A stretch of 64,000 bases of DNA from Flaccisagitta enflata (GCA_965153355.1 OZ231126.1:53940001-54004000); one strand, 5' to 3'; counted from the stretch's first letter, positions 1 to 12,098 are shown. A program made the numbers and translations. The notes: a model not told the origin generated them from the sequence alone.

Positions 1-1020
1 GTATGTTCTGCATGAATATCTCTCATCAAGTCACAGTGCAAACGGAGGCAAAATTAGGCAACCATATATATTCATAACCTGCTTTACTTTTAAATTATAA
101 CAAATGAAAGTAGATTTTGGTTTTTCTAGTTTTATTATTCACATACTTATTACTTAAAAATAAAAATAAACCCAAGAAACTTGATATTGCATTGGTGAGA
201 GACAGAAACAATCACTCACATGAGTGATTGAATTGAATTCGCTGAAAATACAGTTGCAAAAATTTAAAAAGCAGTTGGGTTAAATTCTAAGACTGTCTCC
301 AGATGCAAATTTTTGCATTTCTAAGAACATGGCCCTATTCTTTTATGTTTTTAGAATAGAGCTATGTTTTTGGAAATGCAAATTTGTCAAATTAGAAGCC
401 GGCTTAGAATTTCACCCAAGACAACTTTGATTGCAAAATCAAATTTTCTTAATGAATCCACAATTTTTTCATCATTTATCTTCATTTTTCTTACATTTAG
501 GTGAGATATCAACTATCTTTCATGCAAAAATATCATTTATAAAAATGAATAAACATATTTTTAGTTTAAAAAATCATTGTCTGATGATATTTGAAATTGT
601 CTAAAAAATGTGTTGACTCAATAAATTTTGTCTTCGTTTGCACGTTGACATAAGCTGTTGCTAGAGAGCATCATTCAGTCGTTGCTAGGTGTGATGCTCC
701 CTAGCAATGGCTAAACAAACAATATTCTTACAAAACATACTGTGGGAAAGTTATAGCAAATTTGATTTTAAACAATACTCCTTTATCATTTTTGTCAAAA
801 TATTGATATTCTAGCGGTTATGTGATCAAAAAAATGATTTTGGTTTCTATGGCAACCAATAAACTTAAGAACACAAACATCTATTGAAAAAACTTTTATT
901 TCAAAAATCAAGTTTAGGAAATGAAATTAAGATACCTAAATACCTTTCTCCAGTTTAGGCGGTTATTGCACTAACCCCACTGTATGGAGGAACAAAATGT
1001 GGAAAGTCGTGCTGGGTAAG
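1..1020. other. Non-coding AT-rich region with two foldback remnants
   Basis: No coding exon is supported. An imperfect inverted repeat spans about 281-417: its arms contain GATGCAAATTTTTGCATTTC and the complementary GAAATGCAAATTTG. A second segment, about 650-880, is a diverged half of the foldback element found intact at 5962-6528; both share the tract reading GTTGCTAG, CATACTGTG, AGCAAATTT, AAATATTGATA and CTATGGCAACCA. Confidence 0.5.
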
Positions 1021-1030
1021 GTTTTGTTTT

Positions 1031-1056
1031 TGATGATGATGATAATGATGATGATA

Positions 1057-1094
<38 letters not shown>

Positions 1095-1150
1095 AATGAT
1101 AATGATAAAGATGATGATGGTGATGATGATGATGATGATGATGATGATTA
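1031..1150. repeat. (ATG)n microsatellite
   Basis: About 120 bp of GAT/ATG trinucleotide repeat with scattered ATA interruptions. The reverse-strand reading frame through it is a poly-His artefact. Confidence 0.95.
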
Positions 1151-1489
1151 TAATGCCTCCATATTAGTATGAAAATAGTAATCCAAGGGTTTTTAATGAT
1201 TTCTTCTTTATCCAACAAGGCCAACACTTGTGAGTCAAGTGTGGGACCTAAATAACATAGGATGACTCAAATTGACTTTAAATGACTCAAGATTTCGAAA
1301 TTTCCCCCCGAACACCTTTTTTTAGGTAATAGTAAAGTTGTACCCCGCTATAAGTATAACGGACTAAAGAGTAAAGGAAATCCGCTTATAAAAAATGTTG
1401 CTCCCTTCAGCCTGTTACAAACTTTTACTACGATCAGAGGTGACAGAGGTGACAATTTGTGTCAGTATCTAATTTAATGACATTTACAT

Positions 1490-1731
1490 CGCCCGATGTT
1501 GCACTTCATTTTCCAAGGTGATATCCTGTTGGATAATGTTGTTTGTATAGCAATTGACTTACACATTGCCTAATGTTGCACTTCATTTCGCAGGTGATAT
1601 CCTGTTGGATAATGATGTTTGTGCGGGGAAATGAAATGAAATGAAATGAAATGAAACATCTCCTAATGTTGTTTTTCATTTTCGCAGGTGATATCCTGTT
1701 GGATAATGTTGTTTGTATAGCAATTGACTTA
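1490..1731 (+). repeat. Tandem SRCR-exon-start array, first block
   Basis: Three units, with cores at about 1518, 1593 and 1688. Each has an AG preceded by CATTTTC-like sequence and then GTGATATCCTGTTGGATAAT. This is the same intron-exon boundary used by the SRCR exon at 3731. Units are about 75-95 bp and consist of the last ~35 bp of intron plus the first ~40 bp of exon. One unit carries an (AAATG)n expansion at 1628-1655. Confidence 0.85.
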
Positions 1732-2324
1732 AAGGTAGCAAAAAAAAACGGAACAAAAAGTTTTTTAAAGATTCAAAAGCATCCAATGAGAAAAACATAG
1801 CAAAATCCATGACCAATTGAAAGCTCTGCGAAAGATCTTCAAAATGAGACCATGCTGGCTGTTCTGTCTTTATTCGTTAAGTAATGAGACAGCAATAAAG
1901 AAGAGTGGTCATGAATGTAAAAGTTGAAGTCGTAGAAGTTGTTCCTCTTTGTTATTTTATAAAAAAAAGATAGAAAAATAATAATTTGAACTTTTTTCTT
2001 AATGTAATTTACAGATTTTTTAATTTCCTTTCATTCTAGACCAATCCCAGATCTGTATCTCAAACCGTTTAAAAGTTAGAGCTTGTTAAAGTGAACCACT
2101 ATTTTTTAAAAACTTTTTTATTCAATCTGACCGCAAATTGAATATGGCAATGTTTTCATTCATTCTTACGCCATTTCTAAACGGATAAGGCTAGAATGAC
2201 CAGCAACGTCGCATATGAAAGATCTTTTGCAGAGCTTTCAAACGATCATGGATTTTTTATGGTTAGAGTCATCACTTTAGCAAAAATCATCAAAACAATT
2301 TGTTCCGTTTTTTTTTTGCTACCG
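1732..2324. mobile_element. DNA-transposon-like insertion (593 bp, GGTAGC termini)
   Basis: The left end is GGTAGC followed by an A run and CGGAACAAA; the right end is its complement, TTTGTTCCG, a T run, GCTACC. It splits a unit of the SRCR-exon-start array, and TTA appears on both sides, consistent with a short target duplication (the exact length is ambiguous by one base). An additional solitary GGTAGC-type end lies near 7981-8003. There is no transposase, so it is non-autonomous. Confidence 0.75.
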
Positions 2325-2798
2325 TTACACATTGCCTAATGTTGCACTTCATTTTTGCAGGTGATATCCTGTTGGATAATGATGCTTGAGCGGGGAAATG
2401 GCTTAAACATCTCCTTATGTTGTTTTTCATTTTCGCAGGTGATATCCTGTTGGATAATGTTGTTTGTGTGGGGAAATGGGTTAAACATCTTTTTATGTTG
2501 TTTATCATTTTTGAAGGTGATATCCTATTGGATAATGTTGTTTGTGCGGGGAATGGATTAAACATCTCCTAATGTTGTTTTTCATTTTTGAAGGTGATAT
2601 CCTGTTGGATGATGTTGTCTGTATAGCAATTGACTTACACATTGCCTAATGTTGCACTTCATTTTTGAAGGTGATATCCTGTTGGATAATGTTGTTTGTA
2701 TAGCGATTGACTTACACATTGCCTAATGTTGCACTTCATTTTTGAAGGTGATATCCTGTTGGATAATGTTGTTTGTATAGCAATTGACTTACACATTG
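2325..2798 (+). repeat. Tandem SRCR-exon-start array, second block
   Basis: Six units, with cores at about 2361, 2439, 2517, 2593, 2671 and 2748, spaced 76-78 bp. Each keeps the AG and the following GTGATATCC. Some have a good acceptor (TTTTCGCAG or TTTTTGCAG) and others a weakened one (TTTTTGAAG). Two sub-types occur after the shared start: one continuing like the real exon (TGTGTGGGGAAATG) and one diverging to TGTATAGCAATTGAC. Confidence 0.85.
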
Positions 2799-3623
2799 CA
2801 CGGCGTCCAGGAACAAACCATAGGTCAAAAAAAATGGTCAAGACTCCTGACCTAGAGAAATGTCTTTTTTGATGTATTTGCTACAAAAAAATGGTGAAAA
2901 TAAAAAAATTGGCTTAGAAATATAGAATTGACAGTCAAATAATAGCAAAAAAAAGCATTTTTAAGCATTTTTTAGATTAAAAATTATATTCATGGCTTCT
3001 AGAAATATGAAAAAATGTGTAAAAAGTTTTGCCACAGTGACTGCACTAATGCTTTTACCTACTTCAGTTTGTTTAGAGTGATTTTTCACAAATCAAGAAA
3101 AAAAATCGCCAAAAACTACTGTAAAATGACTATTTTTCACTGTTTTTTGCTTTTTTAAAGCTCTAATCCATTGAATATTTCTTAAAACTAGCTGATTTAT
3201 ATTCCAGCATGTGTATCTCAACAATATTTATACACTTTCATAATTTTCAAGAATTTTATAGAAGTATTTGTAAAAAAAAACTGAAAAAAAAAATCAATTT
3301 GCTAGTTTAAACTAGTTTTTTCAGCTCATATCTGTGAAATAACCCTCTAAACTCACCAAATAGGTAAAAGCATTTTTGCAGCAACTATTGCCACACTTTT
3401 CAGATATTTTTTAAACAGCTGGAAGCTAAAATCTTAACTTTTAATATTAAAAATATGTAAAAATGCTTCATTTTTGCTATCTCTGGGCTTTAAATTCTAT
3501 ATTTCCAAGACGATTTTTTAATTTTTGCCATAAATTGATAGCTTATGCATCAAAAAAGACATTTTCCCAGGTCCGGAGTCTTGACCATTTTTTTCGACCT
3601 ATGGTTTGTTCCTGGACGCCGTG
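2799..3623. mobile_element. DNA-transposon-like insertion (825 bp, CACGGCGTCC termini)
   Basis: The left end is CACGGCGTCCAGGAACAAAC and the right end its exact complement, GTTTGTTCCTGGACGCCGTG. The inverted similarity extends inward about 75 bp (GGTCAAGACTCC and so on). ATTG is duplicated on both sides (2795-2798 and 3624-3627), and the interrupted array unit reads continuously across the site. The interior is AT-rich with no protein, so this is a non-autonomous element. Confidence 0.85.
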
Positions 3624-3861
<238 letters not shown>

Positions 3862-3926
3862 TAGCTTTCAACTTACTTATACTTTTTCTTTTTATGCCGA
3901 TACTGATCAAATAGTGCAGAATTTTA

Positions 3927-4038
3927 GGTGCGACAAAGCACCTCTATAACTGGCTGTGTTCGTTGGTTGGTTGGTTGATCTGTAGGTCGGGTTACGCATT
4001 CGTTCGACGATCCATACGTCGCACCTTATTGGCCTACA
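3927..4038 (+). repeat. GTCY-core element, GGTGCGAC subfamily
   Basis: Begins with the hairpin AGGTGCGACAAAGCACCT, passes through a GTTG/GGTC tetranucleotide stretch and ends GTCGCACCTTATTGGCCTA. The same sequence recurs at 18069-18205. Confidence 0.75.
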
Positions 4039-4052
4039 CTTTTTTTTTTTCT

Positions 4053-5022
4053 TTATAAGAACCTAGTATATAAGAACATCAAGAATTTGAATGGCTCCAA
4101 AATTAAGAACATCTTAAGAACATACAAAGGCTTCAAATCTTGAGAAAAAAATTTTGCTTACAAAAATATTTAAAGAACATTAACAAAACACAATGATATT
4201 TCATATTTTTTAAATGAGTATCATAAAAATATCCTCAGACTTTAATGATTGGCATTTTTTTTAACCGTATTTGATAGAAATATGATTAGTATGATTGAGT
4301 AATAGTACTATCTTCACAAAAAAAATCTTTCCGCACGTTTTAGCATATATCTCTGCTTACATTTGTCCAATCCATAAAAAATCGGTGACTAAATTAAAGC
4401 TCTTTGAATTAGCTAGCGATCTACGCAAACCGCATCTCTCTAACTCATCGCATTCAAAAGTTATTTAGCTTTGAATGAAATGTTTCAATTTTGCTTTTTC
4501 CATTTTATACAATCTTCAAACGATATCATTTCACTCTTTTTAAAATTACTTTTAAACAAATTGAGCTAGATAGATGCGGTTTGCGTAGACTGCTTGCAAA
4601 TTTGAAGGGCTTCATTTATGTCACCTATTTTTCTATGATTCATTGAGTCTCTTTGGAGCTATAAGTCTAAACGTACCTAAAGAAGGGAGAAAAAAACTGT
4701 TTGAATGGTTTGGAACGCCATCACTCCAAAGTACCTTTAGAAGCGCCAGGTATCGCTACCCCAACAAATGGCGGCCGTGATTCAGTTGAGGGTTACTGAC
4801 ACTTAATATTGATTGATTTGCGATCGACTAGCAATCCTTAACTAGTCAACAAGTGAACTTATTTTCAAGGTGGAAAGATTTTTTTTGTGAAGATAGTATA
4901 TTATAAGGTTTTCTATAGTATACATAGTATCTAAAACTAAAAACGCTCTAAGAACATTGAAGGCTTCATTTGGCTTTGAAAATAAGAACATGAAGTCTTC
5001 AAAAAAAAAATGACGTTCTTAT
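4053..5022. mobile_element. Element with TTTATAAGAAC inverted ends (nested)
   Basis: CTTTATAAGAAC on the left and GTTCTTATAAA on the right, with subterminal AAGAACAT/ATGTTCTT copies. The 4306-4898 element is nested in it. A related, shorter structure lies at 7325-7753, and a solitary end lies near 35265. No protein is encoded. Boundaries are approximate. Confidence 0.5.
4306..4898. mobile_element. Mariner-like MITE, TACTATCTTCAC ends, copy 1
   Basis: 593 bp with terminal inverted repeats TACTATCTTCAC and GTGAAGATAGTA extending about 27 bp through the A/T run and CTTTCC. TA lies at both ends, as expected for Tc1/mariner-type target duplication. Copy 2, at 28482-29259, shares the internal GATGCGGTTTGCGTAGACTG and TTGAAGGGCTTCATTT segments and contains a nested insertion. 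Confidence 0.75.
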
Positions 5023-5027
5023 AAAAA

Positions 5028-5226
5028 AACAAGGCCGGATACACGGCTACCCCAGTCGCGTGCGGGTGGGCAGGGGCCATAATTGAGGTCAATGCATCAT
5101 TTGTGCAGGAGCAGTGAGGCCAGAGACCACAAAAACCCCAAAAAAGTAAAGTGTGACGGACGGACGGACCGACGGACCAACGGACCGACAAAGCGGAGTG
5201 TAGAGTCGCGTAGCACGCGACTAAAA
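5028..5226 (-). repeat. GTCY-core element (Helentron-like, non-autonomous)
   Basis: On the reverse strand it runs from TTTTTAGTCGCGTGC (terminal hairpin AGTCGCG/CGCGACT), through a GTCC/GTCG tetranucleotide core, a TTTACTTTTTT segment and CCTGCCCACCCGCACGCGACT, to GTATCCGGCCTTGTT. This is the full-length form of the family. Confidence 0.8.
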
Positions 5227-5522
5227 AGAGTGTACTTGGCCTTGTTCTAATTGTAGATGCAGTAAATGGTAATTGTTAAAACATACCAAATTTGACAAAA
5301 CTGCAAATGGTATGCAAATAATGACAAATTGCAATATAACTTGATCATTTTCTCGCAGGTTGAAGAGGTCGATGGACCAATGCATATTTTTCGGTTGTCA
5401 GCCCATCGGGAAAGAACAGATCATCACAATTGAGAAAATATTGAAGATTGTTTTGGATGGTTTGAAACTCAATAAAAATCATAGGCCTATCATATGGTTG
5501 TTGCAAGAACATTCTGTTTTCT

Positions 5523-5706
5523 TTTTAGTCGACTTAACACTCCGCTTTGTCCGACTGTCTGTCGGCCCATAACATTTTACTTTTTTTAATTTTTAAATAT
5601 TTTCTTATTTCTTGACCTCTTTGCTCCTGGCCAAATGCTCTAGTGACCTCAATTAAGGCCCCTGCCCTCCCCACGCGCCTGGGGTAGCCGTGTTACCGGC
5701 CTTGTT
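5523..5706 (+). repeat. GTCY-core element
   Basis: Same family as 5028-5226, opposite orientation and about 300 bp away. The terminal hairpin is degraded (AGTCGACTTAACACT) but CCGCTTTGTCC, the GTC core and GGTAGCCGTGTTACCGGCCTTGTT remain. Confidence 0.75.
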
Positions 5707-5776
5707 GATAATTACTATGTGGATCAATAAAAAGATGCAATTTCGAATTACCATCTTAGCTATTTTCTTGTTTGTT

Positions 5777-5961
5777 CAGGGGAGTATATTATTGAGTCGT
5801 TTTTTTTTCCCCTGCCTTTTTCTTCCCCGCGACGTGTCGCGTTGCGTTTTTATATCTATGATTTTCTTCCCCATAGAGCAATAAAACTATGTAGTTAAGG
5901 CTTAAATAGTGTTGAATTATGTTTTAGTAATTGGGTTTTATGATTTAGTACTGTCAAAAGT
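5777..5961. mobile_element. Partial copy of the CAGGGGTGTATA (hAT-like) family
   Basis: Starts CAGGGGAGTATATTATTGAG and continues with CCCTGCCTTTTTCTTCCCCGCGAC and GTGTTGAATTATGTTTTAGTAATTG, matching the complete copy at 58235-58554. The 3' part is interrupted at 5962 by a foldback element and is not clearly recovered afterwards. Confidence 0.6.
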
Positions 5962-6528
5962 TACAGTAGATCTCGTCTAGACTTGAGATAACGGGGGCAA
6001 GCATTGTGGAAAGACAAATGAAGGCAGGGGAGTGATATTAGGATCATAGACTAATCAAAGGATGCTTAATTCCCCATGATAGCTGGTTGCCATGGAAACA
6101 CATTTCCATGTATTCTCGCTAAAGTATCAATATTTTGAGAGATTTTTTTAGGGAACATTGCTTAAAATAAAATTTGCTACAACTTTCCCACAGTATGTTC
6201 TGTAAGAATGTCGCTCGTTTGGCCGTTGCTAGGGAGCGTATCCATGTGTGACAACCCCTAGCAACCGCTAAACGAGCGATATTCTCACAGAACATACTGT
6301 GGAAAAGTTGTAGCAAATTTTATTTTAAGCAATGTCCCCTAAAAAAATCTCTCAAAATATTGATACTTTAGCGAGAATACATGGAAATGTGTTTCCATGG
6401 CAACCAGCTATCATGGGCAATAAAGCATCCCGTTATTAGTCTATGTTTGAGATATCACTCCCCTGACTTCATTTGCTTTCCTTCAATGCTTACCCCCGTT
6501 ATCTCAAGTCTAGACGAGATCTACTGTA
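5962..6528. mobile_element. Foldback element with TA ends
   Basis: A near-perfect 567-bp palindrome: TACAGTAGATCTCGTCTAGA on the left and its complement on the right, with arms of about 270 bp meeting near 6245. TA occurs at both termini, compatible with a Tc1/mariner-type MITE. It sits inside a partial hAT-like copy. A diverged half-copy lies at about 650-880. Confidence 0.8.
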
Positions 6529-7320
6529 TATTTTCCCCAAATTGTCTTTTTTTCTCTTTTTTCCCCCTTTGGTTTCCCTGTCTACCTACGCCTAGGCGAA
6601 ATCGCCGGCTGTGTCCAGTTCTGAAAGACGGAAGCGGTGTGTCTTTTGTTTTTTATTCGTACGACATAAAACGACCCTCATGGAACAAATGTCTAGTTCA
6701 GCGATATCAATAACAAAGGAACGTTAGACTTTTTTCGTATTCTCGAGATTCCTTATCCGTCAATCGGTCCTCTCGTCAAAAAACCTCTTACTTTTGGATC
6801 TTTGAAGGGCTTTTTAGATGTCTTAAATTTTTTCTTTTATTGTTTCTTTTTTTTTTTTTTCTTTTTTTTTTTTGTTTTTTTTATCATGTCTGTTTGTTTG
6901 TTTGTTTGTTTTTTGTTTTTTTTTACTAAAAAAAAACTGTCGCGCGATGTTCTGATGAACTTTGTTTTTGCACGACATTCTTATAAGCAACACAGTTACA
7001 TCCCGCTAGACCAGTCCCAAAAGTAGTTTTAATCTGTCAATAATGGACAAAAAAATATTTTGACTTCAAATTATTTCTTGATATATCTTCTATTGGCAAC
7101 AACAAAAACTTCCGTTAATGCGGGGTTCAACTCTAGTAAGATCTGCCCTGCAGAATACACCATATTCATGATATGATTGATGGCACAAAAGAACTTTCCC
7201 AATCCCATTTCATATCAAGAGCAAATAGCCAGCAGTGTATGGTCAGCAATCAGCAGTCAATGGTCAGCGGTACGCGACATCCGTTCAAACTACCGCCAGG
7301 TGGTTTTGAGTACTCTTTTT
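6529..7320. other. Unassigned spacer with T-rich tract
   Basis: Contains a poly-T/TTTG stretch at about 6825-6945. No coding exon or repeat-family member is recognised elsewhere in it; the short frames lack known motifs. Confidence 0.5.
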
Positions 7321-7324
7321 TTTT

Positions 7325-7753
7325 TTATAAGAACATCATTTTTGGGCAAGCTTTCAGTGTTCTTAAATTTTGAGCAATTTTAAAACTTGAACATTCTTAA
7401 ATTGTTCTTTATTTAAACGCACTTTTTAACCTTCAATTAAGAATGTTCTTAATTAGTTTAAGTTTGTCATTAAGGAGAAAATAAAGGAAAATGTTAATGA
7501 AACAATAATTCCGCAGGTTTAAACATTGAACTAATATCAGTGAAAGTAGAAAGATACATGTTTTATAAATTGAGACATGATTTGCTGTACAGAAAAGATA
7601 CAGAGTTTGTCTATTTACAAAGAACAATCTATAAAAAAAAAAAAGATGTTTTTACATTTTAAAGATTTTAAGCCCAATTTTTGAAGAAATTAAGCCTACC
7701 AATGTTCTTGGCATTTTCTTAAATTTTTGATGATTTGAAGCCTAATGTTCTTA
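7325..7753. mobile_element. Element with TTATAAGAACAT inverted ends
   Basis: TTTATAAGAACATCATTTTT near 7325 and AATGTTCTTATAAA near 7740-7753 form an inverted pair like that of the 4053-5022 element. The interior is AT-rich with many GTTCTTAAATT-type internal repeats and no protein. Boundaries are approximate. Confidence 0.5.
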
Positions 7754-8075
7754 TAAACTTGGTTCTTTTAAGAAAAAAACATCCTGAATCTGTATCCAAC
7801 TTCAAAGAAATCTTTCTTGTGGCGCCTTCTGAAAAAAAGTAAAAAATTCGATAATATTTCATCATATTCTGCATGCAGAATTTATTGGGCTTATAAAAAA
7901 TATCTTGAGATAATAAATTTGTATTCCTGATAAAATTTCTTTTCATTTGATAGGTCACATATTTTTGAAATAGAATAAAATTTTCCGTTTTTTTTGCTAC
8001 CTTTGTAAAACAAAGCTTTTAGTAACTAAAAAGATGAAAATTTCCTTTCTCCATTAAAATATACTGTGTGACCTG

Positions 8076-8702
8076 CAGTACCTTCCGAGCAAACCCAGCT
8101 AAAACTGGAGGATTAATTTTTGTAACCTCAATTTTATTTCCTTATCTTTATTTTTTATATCTAACATAATTAAAGAATACTTAATTCCATGAACATATTT
8201 GGCTGTTAAAAAAGATAACTCCTGAAATGAAAGTCTATGAACCTATCATTTTGAAGTTTTCTAACCCAGACCATTAGATTCGGCAGAAAATTTTACCTGT
8301 CCTAGACAATAAGAACAGCTCAATCAGATATTTTTTACAGGTTTTATAGGTTTTTTAAGTTTTTAAGGACAATTGTCTTAAAATAATTTAGGACAATTGT
8401 CCTTAAAAACTTTAAATGGCCATAAAATCTGAAATAATTGTCTGATTGAGCTGTTCTTGTTGTCTAAGATAGGTAAAATTTTCTGCCAAATCCAATGGTC
8501 TGGGTTAGAACACTCCAAGTTGATATCTTCATGCACTTCGATTTCATGAGTTATTTTTTTTTTTTTTTTTGACAGCCAAACATATTCAAGGAATTAAGTA
8601 TCTTTTAATTAAGTTAGATATAAAAACTGAAGTTTGGGAAATAAAATTAAAATGACAAAAATCAATACTCCAGTTTTAGCCGGGTTTGCTCGGAAGGTAC
8701 TG
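8076..8702. mobile_element. Foldback element (CAGTACCTTCCGAGC ends)
   Basis: CAGTACCTTCCGAGCAAACC on the left and its inverse GGTTTGCTCGGAAGGTACTG on the right; arms of about 300 bp meet near 8390 at AGGACAATTGTCC-type sequence. An (AAGTG)n run of five units abuts the right end (8707-8735). No coding sequence. Confidence 0.8.
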
Positions 8703-8795
8703 TATCAAGTGAAGTGAAGTGAAGTGAAGTGAAGTTTAATATCTAACCCTCGAACTTCAGCGGAAGCTCCATGAGGAAATATTACAGTCGACCAT

Positions 8796-8945
8796 AACAA
8801 GGCCAGATACACGACAGGACAGTCGCGGACGGTTGGGCAGGAGCAGTAATGTAAAAAATGCTCGCAATTCAGAAATGTGACGGACCGACGGACCGACCAA
8901 CGGACCGACCGACACGGCAAGGTGTAGGGTCGCATGTCCGCGACT
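8796..8945 (-). repeat. GTCY-core element
   Basis: Reads ACAAGGCCAGATACACG, then CAGTCGCGGACGG, then the GACGGACC core, and closes with TCGCATGTCCGCGACT. This is the GTCGCGGAC subfamily, shorter than the 5028 copy. Confidence 0.75.
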
Positions 8946-9051
8946 GACAACATAATGACGATCAATAAAGATTGGTAAGGAAATCGCAGAGGTTTTGGGG
9001 AGAGAGCGAACATGGGACACGCTGAACAATTAATCATAGTTTCTAGAGACT

Positions 9052-9216
9052 TTAGTTGCGGACACGTAACTCCATAGGATGATTTGTCCGTCCATCCGTC
9101 GGTCGGTCCGTCCGTCCGTCCGTCCGTCCGTAATGATCGAGTCGAAAAGTAGGAAAACGCGCATTTCCGCCCCTGCCCACCCGTCCGCAACTGGTGGCCG
9201 TGTATCCGGCCTTGTT
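9052..9216 (+). repeat. GTCY-core element
   Basis: TTTAGTTGCGGACACGTAACT at the hairpin end, (GTCC)n core, CCTGCCCACCCGTCCGCAACT, GTATCCGGCCTTGTTT. It lies 106 bp from the inverted copy at 8796-8945. Confidence 0.75.
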
Positions 9217-10385
9217 TCGTTTGTTTTTTTCCTTTTGGTCCGTCAGATTTCGGCTTTTTTTCTCTCTCTTCGACTGTCACCTGGATGCCAAGTTGTCCCA
9301 CCAGAGATAAAAAAAAGGAAAAAGAAGTTTCTCAGGAAGCTCCTCGTAAGCGAGGTTCACACTATCAATGACATTCTCTCTTTTGACAAACCTTTGTCCC
9401 CAAACTCCTATCAGCAGGTCGAGGAAGGGCAAATGGTTTTTTGACTATGCACCCGAGATGAACCCGAAATGAACCTTAATCGCTTAAATCACAAAGAAAG
9501 CATACTTCTACTATCTAGGAAATAATTATGGAATCAAAGATAGAGCGATTTGATTTATCAACATAATTCTGTTAAAACCATGATACTGCATGAGCAAGAG
9601 ATCGTTTCACTGCAAGAGCTTAGAATTGAGGTGTTACCCTACATTTTCGCAAATGATTAGGTTAAGTGGTTTTTCAATTTTTAAACAGAAGTATAAAAAG
9701 AAAAATATTATGGACGGTACCTACAGTAAGTTTGTTTTGCGCTCTTTTTTTTCTTTATTTTGGCAGACTTTTTTAGTTATAGTTTTCTTAAAAATGCATG
9801 GGGGAGATTTGTTTACAAAAAAAATCAGGGCGCAGAATGTCATGGAAACGACCGAATAAAACTCTTACAAATGGAGAGCAATGGCTATTTATGTGACATT
9901 TTTGTAAACAAATATCTTTTGTTTTGGAACTGGGGGTGGTTTGTAAGGATTTTCAAACAGTTTAGTGGGGTCTTGTTCTGCTATTTGTGGGCAGGCTATC
10001 ATTTCATGGAGAGTTTCTGTAGTTTTGTGTGTCCTTTCTAAACGGTAAAAGTTACAGAAACCAGATTGCGCTCATCTTGAAGATTTGTCAATGTAGATGA
10101 AATTGTTTTTTCAAAATAGTTATTCGTCTCTCTAGAAGTACAGACATATCAAGCAGAAGAAAACCAAAATTTGTTTGATCAGTGTATTCTACCCATTTTG
10201 GAAATGAAAGTTTTCACTCTTTTGCTTGTCATTTCTTAACGGTTTGAACTACAGACACCAGATTGAACTCATCTTGAAGATTTTTTGATGAAGATTAATT
10301 TTTTTTTTTTTTTTTTTTTTTTGAAAAAACTTGTTTAGCTTTTTCAGAAGCCAACATCGGCCAGGATTCCCACTTGCAAAATTCT
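9217..10385. other. Unassigned spacer
   Basis: No coding exon is recognised. The stretch 9519-9538 (GGAAATAATTATGGAATCAA) is inverted at about 11327-11346, and CATACTTCTACTATCTAG near 9500 is inverted near 11445. The foldback at 10386-11263 may therefore be the core of a larger inverted structure (about 9430-11470). A pure T run lies at 10298-10322. Confidence 0.4.
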
Positions 10386-11263
10386 TTTAAAAAAATGGAC
10401 CCATCCCAGATTTTTGCACAGGGGACCTAAAAAGGCTGTAGAACAAGATTCTGATGTTCATTTTGACCTAACTTGAGCCAAACAAAAAAGAAACGGTTTT
10501 TAGTGCAAAAAACAGCTATTTTTCCTAAAAAAATTGTATAAAATGAAATATTTTGGCCTTTTTTTTACAGAAACATAAAGTACCAATAGTAATTGATATT
10601 TGAGTGAATCTAGAACAATTTTGAATAGGTCTATGAGGTTCAAAAATAGCATAAAAATGCTCAAAAATGAAGAAATGACCTATAAATTGATAAATTGTCA
10701 AAACTGATGTTTTGGAACAGTTTCTTAGGGTAAAATATGCTGTCAGTATGAATTTCATCGATTTACTTTAAAAAATATAGCCGTGATAAGTGAAAAACGA
10801 AGAACCGCAATATGCAAATGAGATCAATTTGCATATTGCGGTTTTGCGTTTTTCGCTTATCACGGCCAGGTTTTTTTTGAGTAAATCGATGAAATTCATC
10901 CTGACAGCATATTTTACCCTAAGAAACGTTTCCAAAATATCAGTTTATAAGATTTTATTATTTTTGGGTCATTTCTTCATTTTTGGGGATTTTAATGCTA
11001 TTTTTGAACCTCTTAGACCTATTCTAGATTGTTCTAGGTTCAGTGAAATATCAATTACTATTGGTACTTTATGTTTTGTAAAGAAAAAACTCCAAAATGT
11101 TTCATTTTATACCATTTTTTTTGGGAAAAATAGCTGTTTTTGGCACAAAAAACCGTTTCTTTTTTTTTTGGCTCAAGATAGGCCAAAATAAGTATCAGAT
11201 TCTTGTTCTACATGCTTTTTTGGAACGACATGCAAAAATTTGTGATGGGTCCATTTTTTTTTC
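10386..11263. mobile_element. Large foldback element
   Basis: An imperfect palindrome with arms of about 430 bp. AAATGGACCCATC on the left matches GATGGGTCCATTT on the right, and the centre near 10828 has GCAATATGCAAATGAGATC facing TTTGCATATTGC. The 133-residue + strand frame and 77-residue - strand frame here are the same sequence read on the two arms, so neither is a gene. Confidence 0.8.
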
Positions 11264-11920
11264 ATAACCCTTAAAATTGAGATTTTCTCCATCGGGACTC
11301 CAAACCGAGATAACTATGATAGAAGTTGATTCCATAATCATTTCCTAGATAGCAGTTGCTTTAGTGAGATGACATTTTACATGGAGAAAGCCAATGATTT
11401 TGCAGAGCTTCAGTCAAATTTTATCTTAATGGGTGTAGTAGGAGTATGCTTTACTATCTAGAACAAAAGTATGTCGGCAAGATAAGAATCAGGTTGCATA
11501 TCCATTAAAACAATAAGAAAACATCAATGAAATAGTGTGATACTTTCTTTGACTCTTGTAGACATCAAAACATTTCATCAATTTCATTGATATGCTTATT
11601 TACATGTATTTTGAAGTAGAACGACATGATCACCTCTCATAACTTGAAAGCAGATTTTTCAAAGCCCATGTTTCATGGTGTGCGCTTCCCTATCTGTATG
11701 TGTCTCCAAAACCCTATCTAACACGACACCGGGTTATGAGGGTAAAAGGACGTGTCATGACTACCCTTAGGCATCACATAAGCAGCAAAAATTTCTTAAA
11801 ATAGCTGAAAATAATGTCTGGTCAAGTACAGTAACTGACAGGAAATAAAATATTATTTTCTGCCATTTTGCTTTTGGAGTAGCAATCATGTTTTACTTGT
11901 CATTTTTAAACAAATTGAGA
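11264..11920. other. Unassigned spacer
   Basis: No coding exon or complete repeat recognised apart from the outer inverted segments shared with 9430-9540. Confidence 0.4.
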
Positions 11921-11923
11921 TAG

Positions 11924-12098
11924 AACAAGGCCGGATACACGGCCAATACCAGTCGCGGACGGGTGGGCAGGGGCGGAAATAGGCGTTTTCACACTTCCCA
12001 ACTCGATCACCACGGACCGACCAATCGACCGACCGACCAACGGACGGACGGACAGACGGACAAAGCCTCTTATAGAGTCGTTTGTCCGCGACTAAAAA
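11924..12098 (-). repeat. GTCY-core element
   Basis: ACAAGGCCGGATACACGGCC, CAGTCGCGGACGGGTGGG, GACCGACC/GGACGGAC core, then GAGTCGTTTGTCCGCGACTAAAAA. A full-length member of the GTCGCGGAC subfamily. Confidence 0.8.

Noticed and set aside
10525-11191. Two similar frames on opposite strands (77 and 133 residues)
   Set aside because: They are the two arms of one foldback element.
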